Source: Pantoea eucalypti (GTDB lineage Bacteria; Pseudomonadota; Gammaproteobacteria; Enterobacterales; Enterobacteriaceae). From it: 64,000 bases of DNA. The notes beneath the pieces were generated by a model that did not search any database, had not been told where the DNA came from, and was given only the letters and a program-made list of their open reading frames with translations. The translations under genes were made by a program, and so were the position numbers. Positions 18,260 to 26,899 of the stretch are shown here, one piece after another. Location of the stretch: positions 2,418,001 through 2,482,000 of the forward strand of contig NZ_CP045720.1 of NCBI RefSeq assembly GCF_009646115.1, given 5' to 3'. How positions within the stretch are numbered: position 1 is the stretch's first letter; the number at the start of each line of letters is the position of its first letter.

Positions 18260-19558
18260 TTAAATTGAAGATAACAACTTCTCGTCATTATCTTTCTCCA
18301 GTTCAATACAGTGTTTTACCTGGTCCATCCCATGCATATCAATTGCACTTCCCTCTCCGCCATCCATAGGATGCTTGTTGCCAACTGCAGAAGGAGACGC
18401 TACCAACGCCACTCCTAACGCACTAAATGCAACTGCACCCCATGGCCCCAGAGTTTTCAGTCCAGTAAGTCCTAGTCCACCAATCACTGCAGCCCCTGCC
18501 CAGAATCCAGGCTCCTGTATCATAGTAAGAATTTCACCTTTGACACGATAAGCAGAGATATTTTCTGCCGTTTCAGTGACAGGTACTTCGCCGCTGTACT
18601 TTTTAACGGTTGATGATTTCAATCCAGCAGAGTTGAATGTCCAGCCCGTTTTTCCGCTTGCCCGTGAAGCTGATGAAGCCATTCCGCCTCCCAGAGAATG
18701 TCCTGTCATATCAATTGGCGCTGTGGAGCGTCGAACCGATGTGCCTATTGAAACAGCCTGCTTGTAATAATTTGAGTCTACACCCATGCCCTGCTGAACA
18801 TTGTTTTTCCAGTCAGCGGTTTCCCTCATTCGCGTACCTCTAAATACGACGGATGCAGACATATCTTTTCCAAAAACAGCTTCGTCGGGCTCATATACCC
18901 TTGCACGGAAACCCGGGTCTTTAGCGATTCTTAGTGATTTTGGCGTAAGGTTATATTTTGCCAGCGCCTCAGGGTCGTCACTGATATCTTTCCAGCCTTC
19001 AGGTATTTCAGGCATAGGTCTGGTGGGATCGCGGGGCTCATAAACATAGTCCGCTAACCTCGCCTTTTCCATGCCAGTATTATTCTGCTCAAGCCGCAAA
19101 GCCGCCTGCACCACTTTAGGGTCCTTACTTTTCTTCCCTTTTTCTATCAGAGCCTTACGCCTTTCCCACGTCTCTTTTTTTGTCAGGTTTCCACCACGTC
19201 CGCCAAGCGCTTTGCCATTCATGGCAAAAAGATCCTGCACACGGTTTAAGGGATAACCACCAATATAGGTGTCCGGGCTGTGCTCTATTGACCAGCAGTC
19301 ACCCTCAACCGTTCCACTCACCACACCTTTATTGCGCCCTGCTGCATCACCAATAGTGGTAGGGACGTAGCTTGATTTATAAACAAACGCCGGATGACCA
19401 TTAAATTTCACGCTATCGACAGTGCTTTTTGAAGGCGCCAGCGTAGCCGTTACCGGATAAGGAACCGGTGGCTGAATACCGGGGGTAAAACAGAGATCCG
19501 GTGCTAAACCGACAACTTTATATACGCCGTCTTTACGTGCGGCATAGTTATCAGCCAT
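18260..19558 (-). CDS. T6SS lipase effector with PAAR-like DUF4150 head (Tle-type)
   Basis: Start at 19558 (MADNYAARKDG) gives 432 residues and overlaps the DUF2169 stop by 8 nt; an upstream frame extension has no family match. Residues 1-125 are DUF4150, a PAAR-like spike tip (VGLAPDLCFTPG, VKFNGHPAFVYKSSYVPTTIGD, VVSGTVEGDCWS). The second half is an alpha/beta hydrolase with GHSLGGG around Ser288, the nucleophile of class-3-type lipases, preceded by ASVVFRGTR. A hydrophobic pair near the C-terminus (GFWAGAAVIGGLGLTG, GAVAFSALGVALVA) may insert in membrane. It should hydrolyse phospholipids in the target periplasm. DUF2169 is its adaptor and the ankyrin lipoprotein downstream its immunity. 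Confidence 0.85.
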   Translation of the reverse strand: MADNYAARKDGVYKVVGLAPDLCFTPGIQPPVPYPVTATLAPSKSTVDSVKFNGHPAFVYKSSYVPTTIGDAAGRNKGVVSGTVEGDCWSIEHSPDTYIGGYPLNRVQDLFAMNGKALGGRGGNLTKKETWERRKALIEKGKKSKDPKVVQAALRLEQNNTGMEKARLADYVYEPRDPTRPMPEIPEGWKDISDDPEALAKYNLTPKSLRIAKDPGFRARVYEPDEAVFGKDMSASVVFRGTRMRETADWKNNVQQGMGVDSNYYKQAVSIGTSVRRSTAPIDMTGHSLGGGMASSASRASGKTGWTFNSAGLKSSTVKKYSGEVPVTETAENISAYRVKGEILTMIQEPGFWAGAAVIGGLGLTGLKTLGPWGAVAFSALGVALVASPSAVGNKHPMDGGEGSAIDMHGMDQVKHCIELEKDNDEKLLSSI

Positions 19559-20705
19559 GGCGTTGCTCCTTGTTGATAAGAGCCAAGAGCGAAGGTGGTA
19601 GGGGGATAAAACTGTCAGCCTGACTGTCGGTAAGCTGTTGCTGCGCACGTTGTACCATCACTTTCCGCTCATCCATAGCGATAAAGCGTAACTCGGTCAT
19701 TGCGGGTTCCAGTTGTTCAGAAAATACCACGCGATAGCTGCAATGCACTTTGCGCGTGGGTAGATCGATAACCAGCGTGTCGAGTTGCAAATCATACGTC
19801 AACCCGGCGCCCTGCTGCGTGGTAACAAAAGCAAAAAGTGTTTCAACCGGTACAGAAAAATCGAGCTGCTGCCCACTCTTTTCCTGATGCGATATCAGAT
19901 TTTTGAGTGTGACGGGAATGCTTGTCATAGGTTTCGGCAAGGGGAATTGCATCCAGGGATGCGCGCCACACCAGTAGTCAAACTTAAAATCAGCGGGCAG
20001 AAACGGATGCCGATGCTGTTTCCATGCTTCATCATAGGTACCGGCAAACGTAATACGAGGATGCCAGCCTCTACCATAGAAACCAAAACCGGCAGGCAGA
20101 TTTTCATCTTCAATATTCTTAACAGGGTTGGGCAGTAGTTCAAACTGGGGTGCCGGAAGATGCTGAAATTTTAGCTCTTTCTGAGCCTTAGCCGGTAACC
20201 AACCTATGCCAACACTATTAAAAGATGATGCCAGTTCCTCACCTTTTTCCAGTCGGTAAAAGCCTCCCTGAGCAAATTCATAGCGTAAATCAACATGCGT
20301 AACAGGCTTCCCGTTAGTGAGCTGCCAGGTGGCAACCATTTTTCGCCACTCGCGCGGGCCATAAACATTTAGCAGACGGGTGAAATCACCGATTCGAGCG
20401 CCTACAGTGAAATGCCGCACGGGCTTATCTTCGGGTGCCCACGCAGTGCCATTGATCACCACATCCAGTCTGGGTTTATAAGGCGCAAGGTCGCTTTCAA
20501 AACGCACACTGCTGGTACCCGGTTCATCGTAATAGTAATCCTGCTCGAAGAGTTCGCCCTGATCTTCACACAAGTTCAGCTTACCGGTGATGATATCAAG
20601 ATCGTAACTGACGCGAGCCACCAGGACGTTAAAGCCATGATCATGTTGGTCAAGCGACTCAAACAGCAGCGCTGGAAAAGCGCTATAGTTAGCAAAATTT
20701 TCCAT
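19551..20705 (-). CDS. DUF2169 adaptor for the DUF4150-lipase
   Basis: 384 residues matching the DUF2169 family in length and pattern (NVLVARVSYDL near the start, YKPRLDVVINGTAWAP, FTVGARIGDFTRLLNVYGPREW, GWLPAKAQ, GFGFYGRGWHPRITFAGTYDE). DUF2169 proteins are cytoplasmic chaperones that load DUF4150/PAAR-like effectors on VgrG. It sits between vgrG and the lipase with 2-nt and overlapping junctions, the expected order vgrG, DUF2169, DUF4150 effector, immunity. Confidence 0.9.
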   Translation of the reverse strand: MENFANYSAFPALLFESLDQHDHGFNVLVARVSYDLDIITGKLNLCEDQGELFEQDYYYDEPGTSSVRFESDLAPYKPRLDVVINGTAWAPEDKPVRHFTVGARIGDFTRLLNVYGPREWRKMVATWQLTNGKPVTHVDLRYEFAQGGFYRLEKGEELASSFNSVGIGWLPAKAQKELKFQHLPAPQFELLPNPVKNIEDENLPAGFGFYGRGWHPRITFAGTYDEAWKQHRHPFLPADFKFDYWCGAHPWMQFPLPKPMTSIPVTLKNLISHQEKSGQQLDFSVPVETLFAFVTTQQGAGLTYDLQLDTLVIDLPTRKVHCSYRVVFSEQLEPAMTELRFIAMDERKVMVQRAQQQLTDSQADSFIPLPPSLLALINKEQRHG

Positions 20706-20707
20706 AA

Positions 20708-22724
20708 TCAGTTGATGTCTATCTGTGTTCCGTCGATATCAATCACCTTCTCACCGACCAGCTTGATCTTGTTCGCGCTGATGGTGATGGTGCCATTATG
20801 CTCAAGCACAATCATCGATTCGCCACATACCAGGGTGATTTTGTCTTCAGCACTGAACTCCGCAGTAGTCCCGGCAGTCAATGCCATATCCCGTCCGGTA
20901 TTGAGCGAATATTTCATGCCGACATGGTGTGCCTGCATTCCGCCGACATTGGTCATCCAGCCGCCACCAACGTTTAGTATGTATGCCGCGCCAATATTGG
21001 TGTTCTGAGCCAGACCGACATTGAGCATTGAAGCCAGTGCAATGGTTTCAGCTTTCGCCCTATCCACTTTCAGTGTCTGGTTGCCATTAATCGTTACCGA
21101 CTGATTCTGACCAATACGCACTTTCTCATTCTGATCGACTGTTTCAGTGCGATTACTGTGTACAGTGATGGTTTCATTACCATCCACCGTTTCAGTACGA
21201 TTCTGATGAACGGTAATGGTTTCATTTTGATCAACCGTTTCTGTACGATTTTTCTTCACCTCGGTTGTTTCATTGCCGCCGATGGTTTTAGTCCGGTTGC
21301 TGCCGACGCTGTGGGTTTCATTGTTCTCAACCTCAGTGTCCATGTTCTTCTCGGCATGCAGCCAGACCTGTTCCTCACCCGCCTTATCCTCAAACCTCAG
21401 CGCGTTCGCCGTATCCGCCGTGCCATCCTTCGACCGGCTTAAAAAGCCCATCTGCGTCGCCGCCGCCGGCAGCGCCCACGGCGGCATGCTCGCCTCGTTA
21501 TACACCCGGCCGATGATCAGCGGACGGTCCGGATCGCCGTTGATGAAGTCCACCACCACCTCGTCGTTGACCCGCGGGATCTGCACCCCGCCGAACCCCT
21601 GACCCGCCCAGGCGCTGGAGACGCGCACCCAGCAGGAACTGGTGTCGTCGCCCTTCGCCAGCCGGTCCCAGTGAAACTTCACCTTCACCCGGCCGTAGCG
21701 GTCGGTCCAGATCGACTCGCCTTTCGGCCCCACCACCTTCGCCGTCTGCGGACCGTGCGTTTTCGGCCACGGCGTCTCCGGCGGGGTGCGGTACGTCACC
21801 GACGACGGCAGCACCGTGAAGCTGATGTTGTGACGGCTCTCGCCGGTGTCGCCGCTGGCGTAGGAATTTTCAGCGAAGTCATAGGTCGCTGAAGTGACCA
21901 GGTACTCGCCGTTGTCGCTGAAGTGCGGCGCGTTGATGATGGCGAAGGTGAAGCCAGGCGCGATGCCGGTGGCGGTGCCCGACCCGCTGACGCTGTGGTG
22001 CTCGGCCTGCCACACCTCCTGACGGATGCGCGCGTAGGACTCGCCGTGGCTGTGGTCGACAAAGTGACCTGGCCAGTCGTAGACGTCCACCGAGCCCGGC
22101 ACCGGCGACGCCCGACGGGGTAACGTGATAGGCGATGGTCTCATAGCCCGGAAACGCCTGATGCTGGTCCGGCGCGTCGCACAGCACCAGCGTGTGCCTG
22201 TCCGCCTCGTGGCGGAAGAAGTAGTAAATCCCCTCCAGCTCCATCAGGCGGCTGATGAAGTCCAGGCTGCTCTCCTGATACTGCACGCAGTACTCCCACA
22301 CCCGGTAGCTGCCCGCCAGGCGCGTCTCCACGCTGACCGCGTACTCCTTCAGCAGCGTCTGCACAATCTGCGGCACCGTCTGGCTCTGGAAGATGCGCAG
22401 GTTGCGGTCGCGCCGCATCGGCCACAGGTCCGGCTCCACCGTCAGCTGATAGACCGCGTAGCGGGTGCCGCTCAGCTCCTGGCTGCGCACCGCCACCCGG
22501 GTGATTTTGCCGTTGAGGTAGCGCGGGCTCAGCGCGTTCATCAGGCCGTCGGTCGGCAGCGTAAAAGTGACCGGCTTGCCCAGCAGGGCGTGACGGTCGA
22601 TGCGCGCGTCGGTGGCCAGCAGTTCGGCGGTGAGCACAAACGGACGGGACAGCGTCTCGGTGCCCGTGAGCGTGTGGAACAGCAGGCCGTCCGCCGGCAG
22701 CTGAGCAGTAATGCGTGAGAACAT
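20708..22724 (-). pseudogene. vgrG: vgrG interrupted by a 131-bp deletion
   Basis: The N-terminal frame (start 22724) is a normal VgrG to GYETIAYHVTPSG. Near 22110 a 131-bp segment present in the intact copies is missing and the frame shifts. The C-terminal part continues in the other frame from SPVPGSVDVYDWPGHF to 20708, so all bases but 131 remain. The C-terminal beta-helix has a striking run of NRTETVDQNETITVH-type repeats and ends GEKVIDIDGTQIDIN. The lost residues (about 42) belong to the gp27-like domain. A full-length spike cannot be made, so the DUF2169-lipase module may rely on another VgrG. Same deletion as in the copy at 30486-31934. Confidence 0.9.
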
Positions 22725-23109
22725 GGTTTTTTCCGTACAGACAGAACTGACGATGACGCGGGTCAGTAAAAGTGGAAGGGAAATGATTTTTTTATTTAAA
22801 GCATCTTCTGATTAGAAGTAATGGATATCAGGGCGAAATTATTTTTTAAAACAAAACCCCGATTAAAAAATAAACATTTATGAAAATGATCAATATAATA
22901 TTTTTTTCAGTCAATATGTATTTTGGATATCAACCAGGAAACACAAAGAGGAAATTATTTTTTAAATAATTTTAAATTAAAATAAGGAAATATAATATAC
23001 ATTACAAACCATCGTGATGCATGCACATTTAACATCCCCATTTATTTCACTGACTAACTACTTCTTGATTATTTCATTATGCATGTTAGCGAAAATCAAA
23101 ACACACGAA
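22725..23109. other. AT-rich leader region of the broken vgrG, duplicated at 31935
   Basis: No gene. The first 270 bp upstream of vgrG are a diverged copy of 31935-32205, with the vgrG-proximal 100 bp nearly identical. It likely includes the vgrG promoter; I see AT-rich candidate -10 boxes but no convincing -35 partner and do not call one. Upstream of about 23100 begins the IS1 remnant. Confidence 0.5.
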
Positions 23110-23540
23110 AAAAAGGAACAATGCTGCCGGGCTTTACTGCCAACAAAGCTACACTGCTCATAAAGTTCGCAGATAAGCGCCACATCAGCATGGGCGACGG
23201 GTGAAGAGGTTAACCGCTTTGGCCTAATTTTTTTAAACTCCGGATGACGGTGTTAATGCCAATGTTCAGTTTTCTGGCGGTATCACGAACCCAGGCACCA
23301 TTGATGAAGGCCATTTCAGTGATCTGTTCTTTAATGCACGGCTTACGGGCTTCATAAGCGTAAGTGAGTTGAAACACGCGGTGGCAGTGACGGCTGCGAA
23401 ATCTGTCATAGCCTTTAGGGTTCTGACCATGGCGGTAAACGTGAGCAGACTGACAATGGAGGCAATGAACGTTAACGCTGGCCATGAGAATCTTAAAAGC
23501 GTGCATTATACATCAGATTAAACCAATTAGAGGCATCACC
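23110..23540 (-). mobile_element. IS1-family remnant: left end, insA and the beginning of insB
   Basis: Reading the minus strand, a left end resembling IS1 (GGTGATGCC...) starts at 23540 and is followed by insA at 23485. After insA the frame of InsB continues for about 38 residues (TSSPVAHADVALICELYEQC, FVGSKARQH), then stops matching near 23110. The usual DEQW motif is degraded to YEQC. The right end and most of insB are gone, so the element cannot move by itself. It lies between a broken vgrG and a toxin remnant and may have helped cause local deletions. Confidence 0.75.
23210..23485 (-). CDS. insA: IS1-family InsA (DNA-binding protein)
   Basis: Start at 23485 gives about 91 residues, the InsA length. 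Zinc-finger Cys pairs (CLHC near the start, a partly degraded SRHCHRVF later) and a helix-turn-helix (VRDTARKLNIGINTVIRSLKKLG) match IS1 InsA. A TTTAAAAAAATTAGG stretch near the end corresponds to the place where IS1 makes its -1 frameshift into insB. With insB truncated, the protein can at most act as a repressor. Confidence 0.75.
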   Translation of the reverse strand: MASVNVHCLHCQSAHVYRHGQNPKGYDRFRSRHCHRVFQLTYAYEARKPCIKEQITEMAFINGAWVRDTARKLNIGINTVIRSLKKLGQSG

Positions 23541-23669
23541 CTATATTTAAATACAGTGTCTACCCAAAACCCTACACTATAGTAACTTAATATAAAAAGT
23601 GATAGGATTAACTCTCTAAAAAAACCTTTTTCTAGTGAGAGGGAATTATTTTTATTCACTTATAATAAA

Positions 23670-24056
23670 TCACTTCACAACCTTAATATCTTTAACCTCT
23701 CTATCACAAAAGTTGGTCCAATCCTTACGAATAGTCCCGGCCAAACTGATTAGATAGTCAAAGTCATCTCTATGAAGAAGATCATTTTCATCTAATACAA
23801 ACACCTTACTAATGTCAAAATGCGAGTTTGGATAGAAATTTGGAATAAGAACACCTATAAACCATTTACTATCCGAACGCAGTAAATTAAAGTCACCTTG
23901 ACGTGACTTAACAATCTTAGCTTCAATAATAAATCGCCCCTTCTTTAAATCATAAACTTGATAGTCTATCTCTTTATCTAAATTTTTCATGGAAATAACA
24001 GTTTCATAATCACCAGTTGGTGATTTACCACCAGGGAATTTTATTTGCGTTATCCT
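23670..24056 (-). pseudogene. remnant of a Tse6-like toxin tail fused to a longer C-terminus
   Basis: The open frame starts after a stop near 24058 and reads FPGGKSPTGDYETVIS, which lines up with WIPGGKLPQGDLEAVV near the C-terminus of the PAAR toxin at 24840-26099. It continues YQVYDLKKGRFIIEAK and then about 80 residues (FIGVLIPNFYPN, VFVLDENDLLHRDDFDYL) with no match to that toxin. An internal ATG at 23990 would give a 106-residue product, but this cuts the homologous part. It most likely is the tail of a displaced toxin left behind the immunity gene. Alternatively the ATG-started part is an immunity gene. Confidence 0.5.
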
Positions 24057-24085
24057 TTATACATTAAAGCCTCAATATTTATCTA

Positions 24086-24439
24086 CTACTGTACTTTTAA
24101 ATATCTTTTTTTCCGTTTTTCATATTCAGGATCGATTTGATGAGGAAGAATGACTTTGAGTCCCGCGCCTATTTGAGATGCAATATAATTTGCGTTTGAA
24201 AGATGTTTGGCAAGCTCTGGGTCAGTTGTATCAAACTCTTTGGAAGCCAAACTCCCCAGATTCATGCTATGCAGGACACTTTTATCTTTTTCTTCACCAG
24301 TTAATATTTTTTTTACGTACATAAGCTGTTTCAGAGCAACCTGAAAAACTCTAAAATCCGGTTTTTCCATCGCTCTTTGATTAGTGATATCAATAGCATC
24401 ATTGATGTAGTCTAAAGCAGTATATTTTTCTTTCTTCAT
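24086..24439 (-). CDS. Tsi6-like immunity protein
   Basis: About 117 residues, helical, cytoplasmic. The pattern YINDAIDITNQR, then LKQLMYVKKIL, SVLHSMNLGSLASKEFDTTD and GAGLKVILP closely matches what I know of Pseudomonas Tsi6 (SALH..LGS.A.KEFDETDPEL). Tsi6 neutralises the NAD(P)+-degrading toxin Tse6. It is the second gene behind a PAAR toxin with a Tse6-like tip. Start at 24439 is chosen for spacing from a GGG site; 24442 is an equal alternative. It could protect against the adjacent toxin or against the displaced relative whose tail follows. Confidence 0.7.
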   Translation of the reverse strand: MKKEKYTALDYINDAIDITNQRAMEKPDFRVFQVALKQLMYVKKILTGEEKDKSVLHSMNLGSLASKEFDTTDPELAKHLSNANYIASQIGAGLKVILPHQIDPEYEKRKKRYLKVQ

Positions 24440-24582
24440 CATAAACCCAATATGCACTCTTCTTGTTTGAGAGCAAAGGCAGATCTTGAATTAAAAATCA
24501 CCAGGCCAACCTTATTACAAACGGAATGTATAAAGTAAGCTAAAGACAAACCTTTTTATTCACCAAATAGAAAAAACTAAAA

Positions 24583-24840
24583 CTATATTAATTCAAAATT
24601 CTCCTTGCTAATTTCATTTATTACGTACTGCTCTGGGGCTTCTCTTATTTTTTTTGATAGATCTTTTAACATTTCACTATCGATAGAACGGATATCAATA
24701 TATGGAGTTACAATGAAGAACCTTTCGACATCAACTTTGTAATCACCTTCACTAAACATAACCTTCATTACATATGAGCTATCGTCACACTCATACAGAG
24801 TAAAATCCCAAGGATTCATTGCTATTTTATTTTTACTCAT
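24583..24840 (-). CDS. small protein coupled to the PAAR toxin, possible immunity
   Basis: 85 residues, acidic, soluble. Its ATG overlaps the toxin stop by one base (TAATG), so translation is coupled. Features: MNPWDFTLYECDDSSYVMKVMFSE, YKVDVERFFIVTPYID, and a Lys-rich helix before the end. I do not recognise the family. By position it is the first candidate for cognate immunity, yet the next gene is the recognisable Tsi6-like one; it may be a second partner or an accessory chaperone. Confidence 0.6.
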   Translation of the reverse strand: MSKNKIAMNPWDFTLYECDDSSYVMKVMFSEGDYKVDVERFFIVTPYIDIRSIDSEMLKDLSKKIREAPEQYVINEISKENFELI

Positions 24841-26099
24841 TATAATTTCTCTCCTGTTAATAAATCGGTCACGGTATAATCTCTGCCTTTAACCATTCCT
24901 TCGGTTTTTACTACAGCCTCAAGATCACCTTGTGGTAGTTTGCCACCCGGAATCCATTGCTTATTAGCTCCCCATTCATTACCAGTAGGCATTTTTGGAG
25001 AGTACAACTCTGTAGGTTCAAATTCAATCAAAACAAGACTATCGTTTTTCAATTGTTCCTGTGGGATGCCTAATTTATCTGCAATCACTCCTACATCTCC
25101 TTTTGATTCAGAAATCATTTGTCCAGCGCGCTCCTTGGTTAGAACAAATTCCGTCCTCCCTGGATCAGGTTTACCAATACCATAATCTTCAAAACTTTTT
25201 CTAGTGACTATTCTAGATGCGCCATTTTCAAAGGATTTTGCATGAGAATCAATATAATCCTTAGGTAAATATGTTTCGGGGTCTGGCCTAAATGTTTTTT
25301 CGATACTTTGTATTTCGGCGATTTTTTCATCATTTAACGGAAGTTTGTTAGCATTAATATTATTACGACCACGCCAACCGTCAAACTTCATACCCCCTTT
25401 ACCACCCAATGCCCCACCGGCAAAACTGCCTGCCAGCATAGACCATTTTTGACCGTCAGAGCCTTCACCGAAAAGTCTGCCACCGACCCAGCTGCCAGCG
25501 TAACCACCACCCATTGCGCCTGCTAATCCTAGCAGGGCTATAGCAGGTGAAGCCAGGACCGCAACGGCAGCAGTGCCTACTCCCATCATCACCCAGTTTA
25601 CCCAGCCGGGGACTTCGGGGTTGATGTCGTCAGTCTGAAGTTTGCCTCCGCCAATAAAGACATTGGTTGAACCGCCAGATATCTCAGCGCTGCAGGTCAA
25701 ACGGTCTCCGATACGGGCGGCAGGAAAGTTGTTAATAAAAACTTTGTCCGAACCTTCAGCAACCCGTTGCGATGAGCCGCTGTGCTCATCGCAGTCGCCT
25801 TTGGACAAATGTGCACGTATCGCTGCTCTGCTGTTAGTGAAAACATTCGGCGATCCGGATAACAGTTTGCCTGTGTTATGTCGCGGAGCCCATGACATGC
25901 TGCCAAGCACTTCACCCACACCTCCGGCAGCACAGGCACCGGCTGCTGCTGCGGATACAACAACCAGTGCTGCTCCACCGGTAACAACAACGGCTGCTGC
26001 ACCTAATATCGCGCCGCCAATTAACCCGGCGATCATCCAGCCTTTAGAGGCTGTGTGGGCTATCTCGTCCTGCTCTCTGGCAGCATTGAAGTCAGCCAT
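24840..26099 (-). CDS. PAAR-membrane effector with Tse6-like C-terminal toxin
   Basis: 419 residues. Order: short N-tail, hydrophobic segment (about 20-66), PAAR region (80-160: GSPNVFTN, GSDKVFINNFPAARIGD, GSTNVFIGGG), second hydrophobic segment (166-210), then toxin from about 245. Up to GALGGKG it is almost identical to the protein at 33417-34754. The tip reads TYLPKDYIDSHAKSFENGAS, FVLTKERAGQMISESKGDVG and GNEWGANKQWIPGGKLP, a pattern I associate with Tse6-type NAD(P)+ glycohydrolases. Family knowledge says the membrane segments need an Eag chaperone, here the gene upstream (3-nt gap), and help the toxin cross the inner membrane. Toxin class is moderately supported by a Tsi6-like neighbour. 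Confidence 0.75.
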   Translation of the reverse strand: MADFNAAREQDEIAHTASKGWMIAGLIGGAILGAAAVVVTGGAALVVVSAAAAGACAAGGVGEVLGSMSWAPRHNTGKLLSGSPNVFTNSRAAIRAHLSKGDCDEHSGSSQRVAEGSDKVFINNFPAARIGDRLTCSAEISGGSTNVFIGGGKLQTDDINPEVPGWVNWVMMGVGTAAVAVLASPAIALLGLAGAMGGGYAGSWVGGRLFGEGSDGQKWSMLAGSFAGGALGGKGGMKFDGWRGRNNINANKLPLNDEKIAEIQSIEKTFRPDPETYLPKDYIDSHAKSFENGASRIVTRKSFEDYGIGKPDPGRTEFVLTKERAGQMISESKGDVGVIADKLGIPQEQLKNDSLVLIEFEPTELYSPKMPTGNEWGANKQWIPGGKLPQGDLEAVVKTEGMVKGRDYTVTDLLTGEKL

Positions 26100-26102
26100 G
26101 AT

Positions 26103-26897
26103 TTATACATCCTCATGTCTCTGAAGAAACGCAAGGATTTGTGATTCGCTGGCGAGATCTGCTGGTCCTTTAAATGCTTTTGCCATGCCAAGAATATCTC
26201 TTACAGATGAGTTTTTTCTGTGTGGTGATGTCCATAGTGCATAGCGCAACGGCTCTTCATTATTTAAGGCGGCGATATGTAATGGGCTTCCCGCTGAGTC
26301 AAAGAACAAATAACTGCCATTCAGAGCTCTTTTCAAATCAACATTCTGATAAAGTAATGTCACCGTTTCATGTGCGGTAAGCACTTTAGTATCGTTATCA
26401 AAAGAAAAGAAAATCCCCGACGCATCAGTTGCCACGGGTACCGGCTCATCATCAGAATCACGAGAATTAAATTTTATACTGTTAATAATCTCATGATATT
26501 GCTTAGTATAATAATCATTAAAACGTCCTGGGCATGTTCCAATATAACAAACAATCTTTTTACCCCCGGCGTCATCATCAAATAAAACAATCGATTGTTT
26601 TTGCCAGATCTCAGCGCCATCATTTTCAAAATGATAAAAAATCTCAACTGCAGGCAGATTATCTATCTCGATCAGTTGTGATGTTACGTTTACAAAAGCG
26701 GGAACAGTGACACTCATCTCATTGATAATTCTAGCGGCCACTTTTTGCACTGTATCGTCATGAAAAGCAGATGCACGAGACACTACGAACGTAAACTCAC
26801 TCGCATTATTTTCGCTGAGCGTAAAAAGATTCATTGTCCTGTCTTTAAATATGTCGGGCAGTTCAATTGAAGCTTCCTGAAGAGTATAGGTGGCCAT
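26103..26897 (-). CDS. long Eag chaperone (DUF1795 with extra C-terminal domain), copy 1
   Basis: 264 residues, nearly twice the usual DUF1795 length. Residues 1-145 are the chaperone domain (ASIELPDIFKDRTMNLF, FTFVVSRAS, QKQSIVLFDDDAGGKKIVCY). After a Ser/Asp/Glu-rich linker (about 147-160) there is a second domain of about 100 residues (GIFFSFDNDTKVLTAHETVT, GSYLFFDSAGSPLHIAALN, LRYALWTSPHRKNSSVRDILGMAKAFKG). I know no family for this second domain. It precedes a PAAR toxin with two membrane segments, as expected for its client. The copy at 34758-35552 differs at only a few residues. Confidence 0.8.
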   Translation of the reverse strand: MATYTLQEASIELPDIFKDRTMNLFTLSENNASEFTFVVSRASAFHDDTVQKVAARIINEMSVTVPAFVNVTSQLIEIDNLPAVEIFYHFENDGAEIWQKQSIVLFDDDAGGKKIVCYIGTCPGRFNDYYTKQYHEIINSIKFNSRDSDDEPVPVATDASGIFFSFDNDTKVLTAHETVTLLYQNVDLKRALNGSYLFFDSAGSPLHIAALNNEEPLRYALWTSPHRKNSSVRDILGMAKAFKGPADLASESQILAFLQRHEDV

Positions 26898-26899
26898 TT

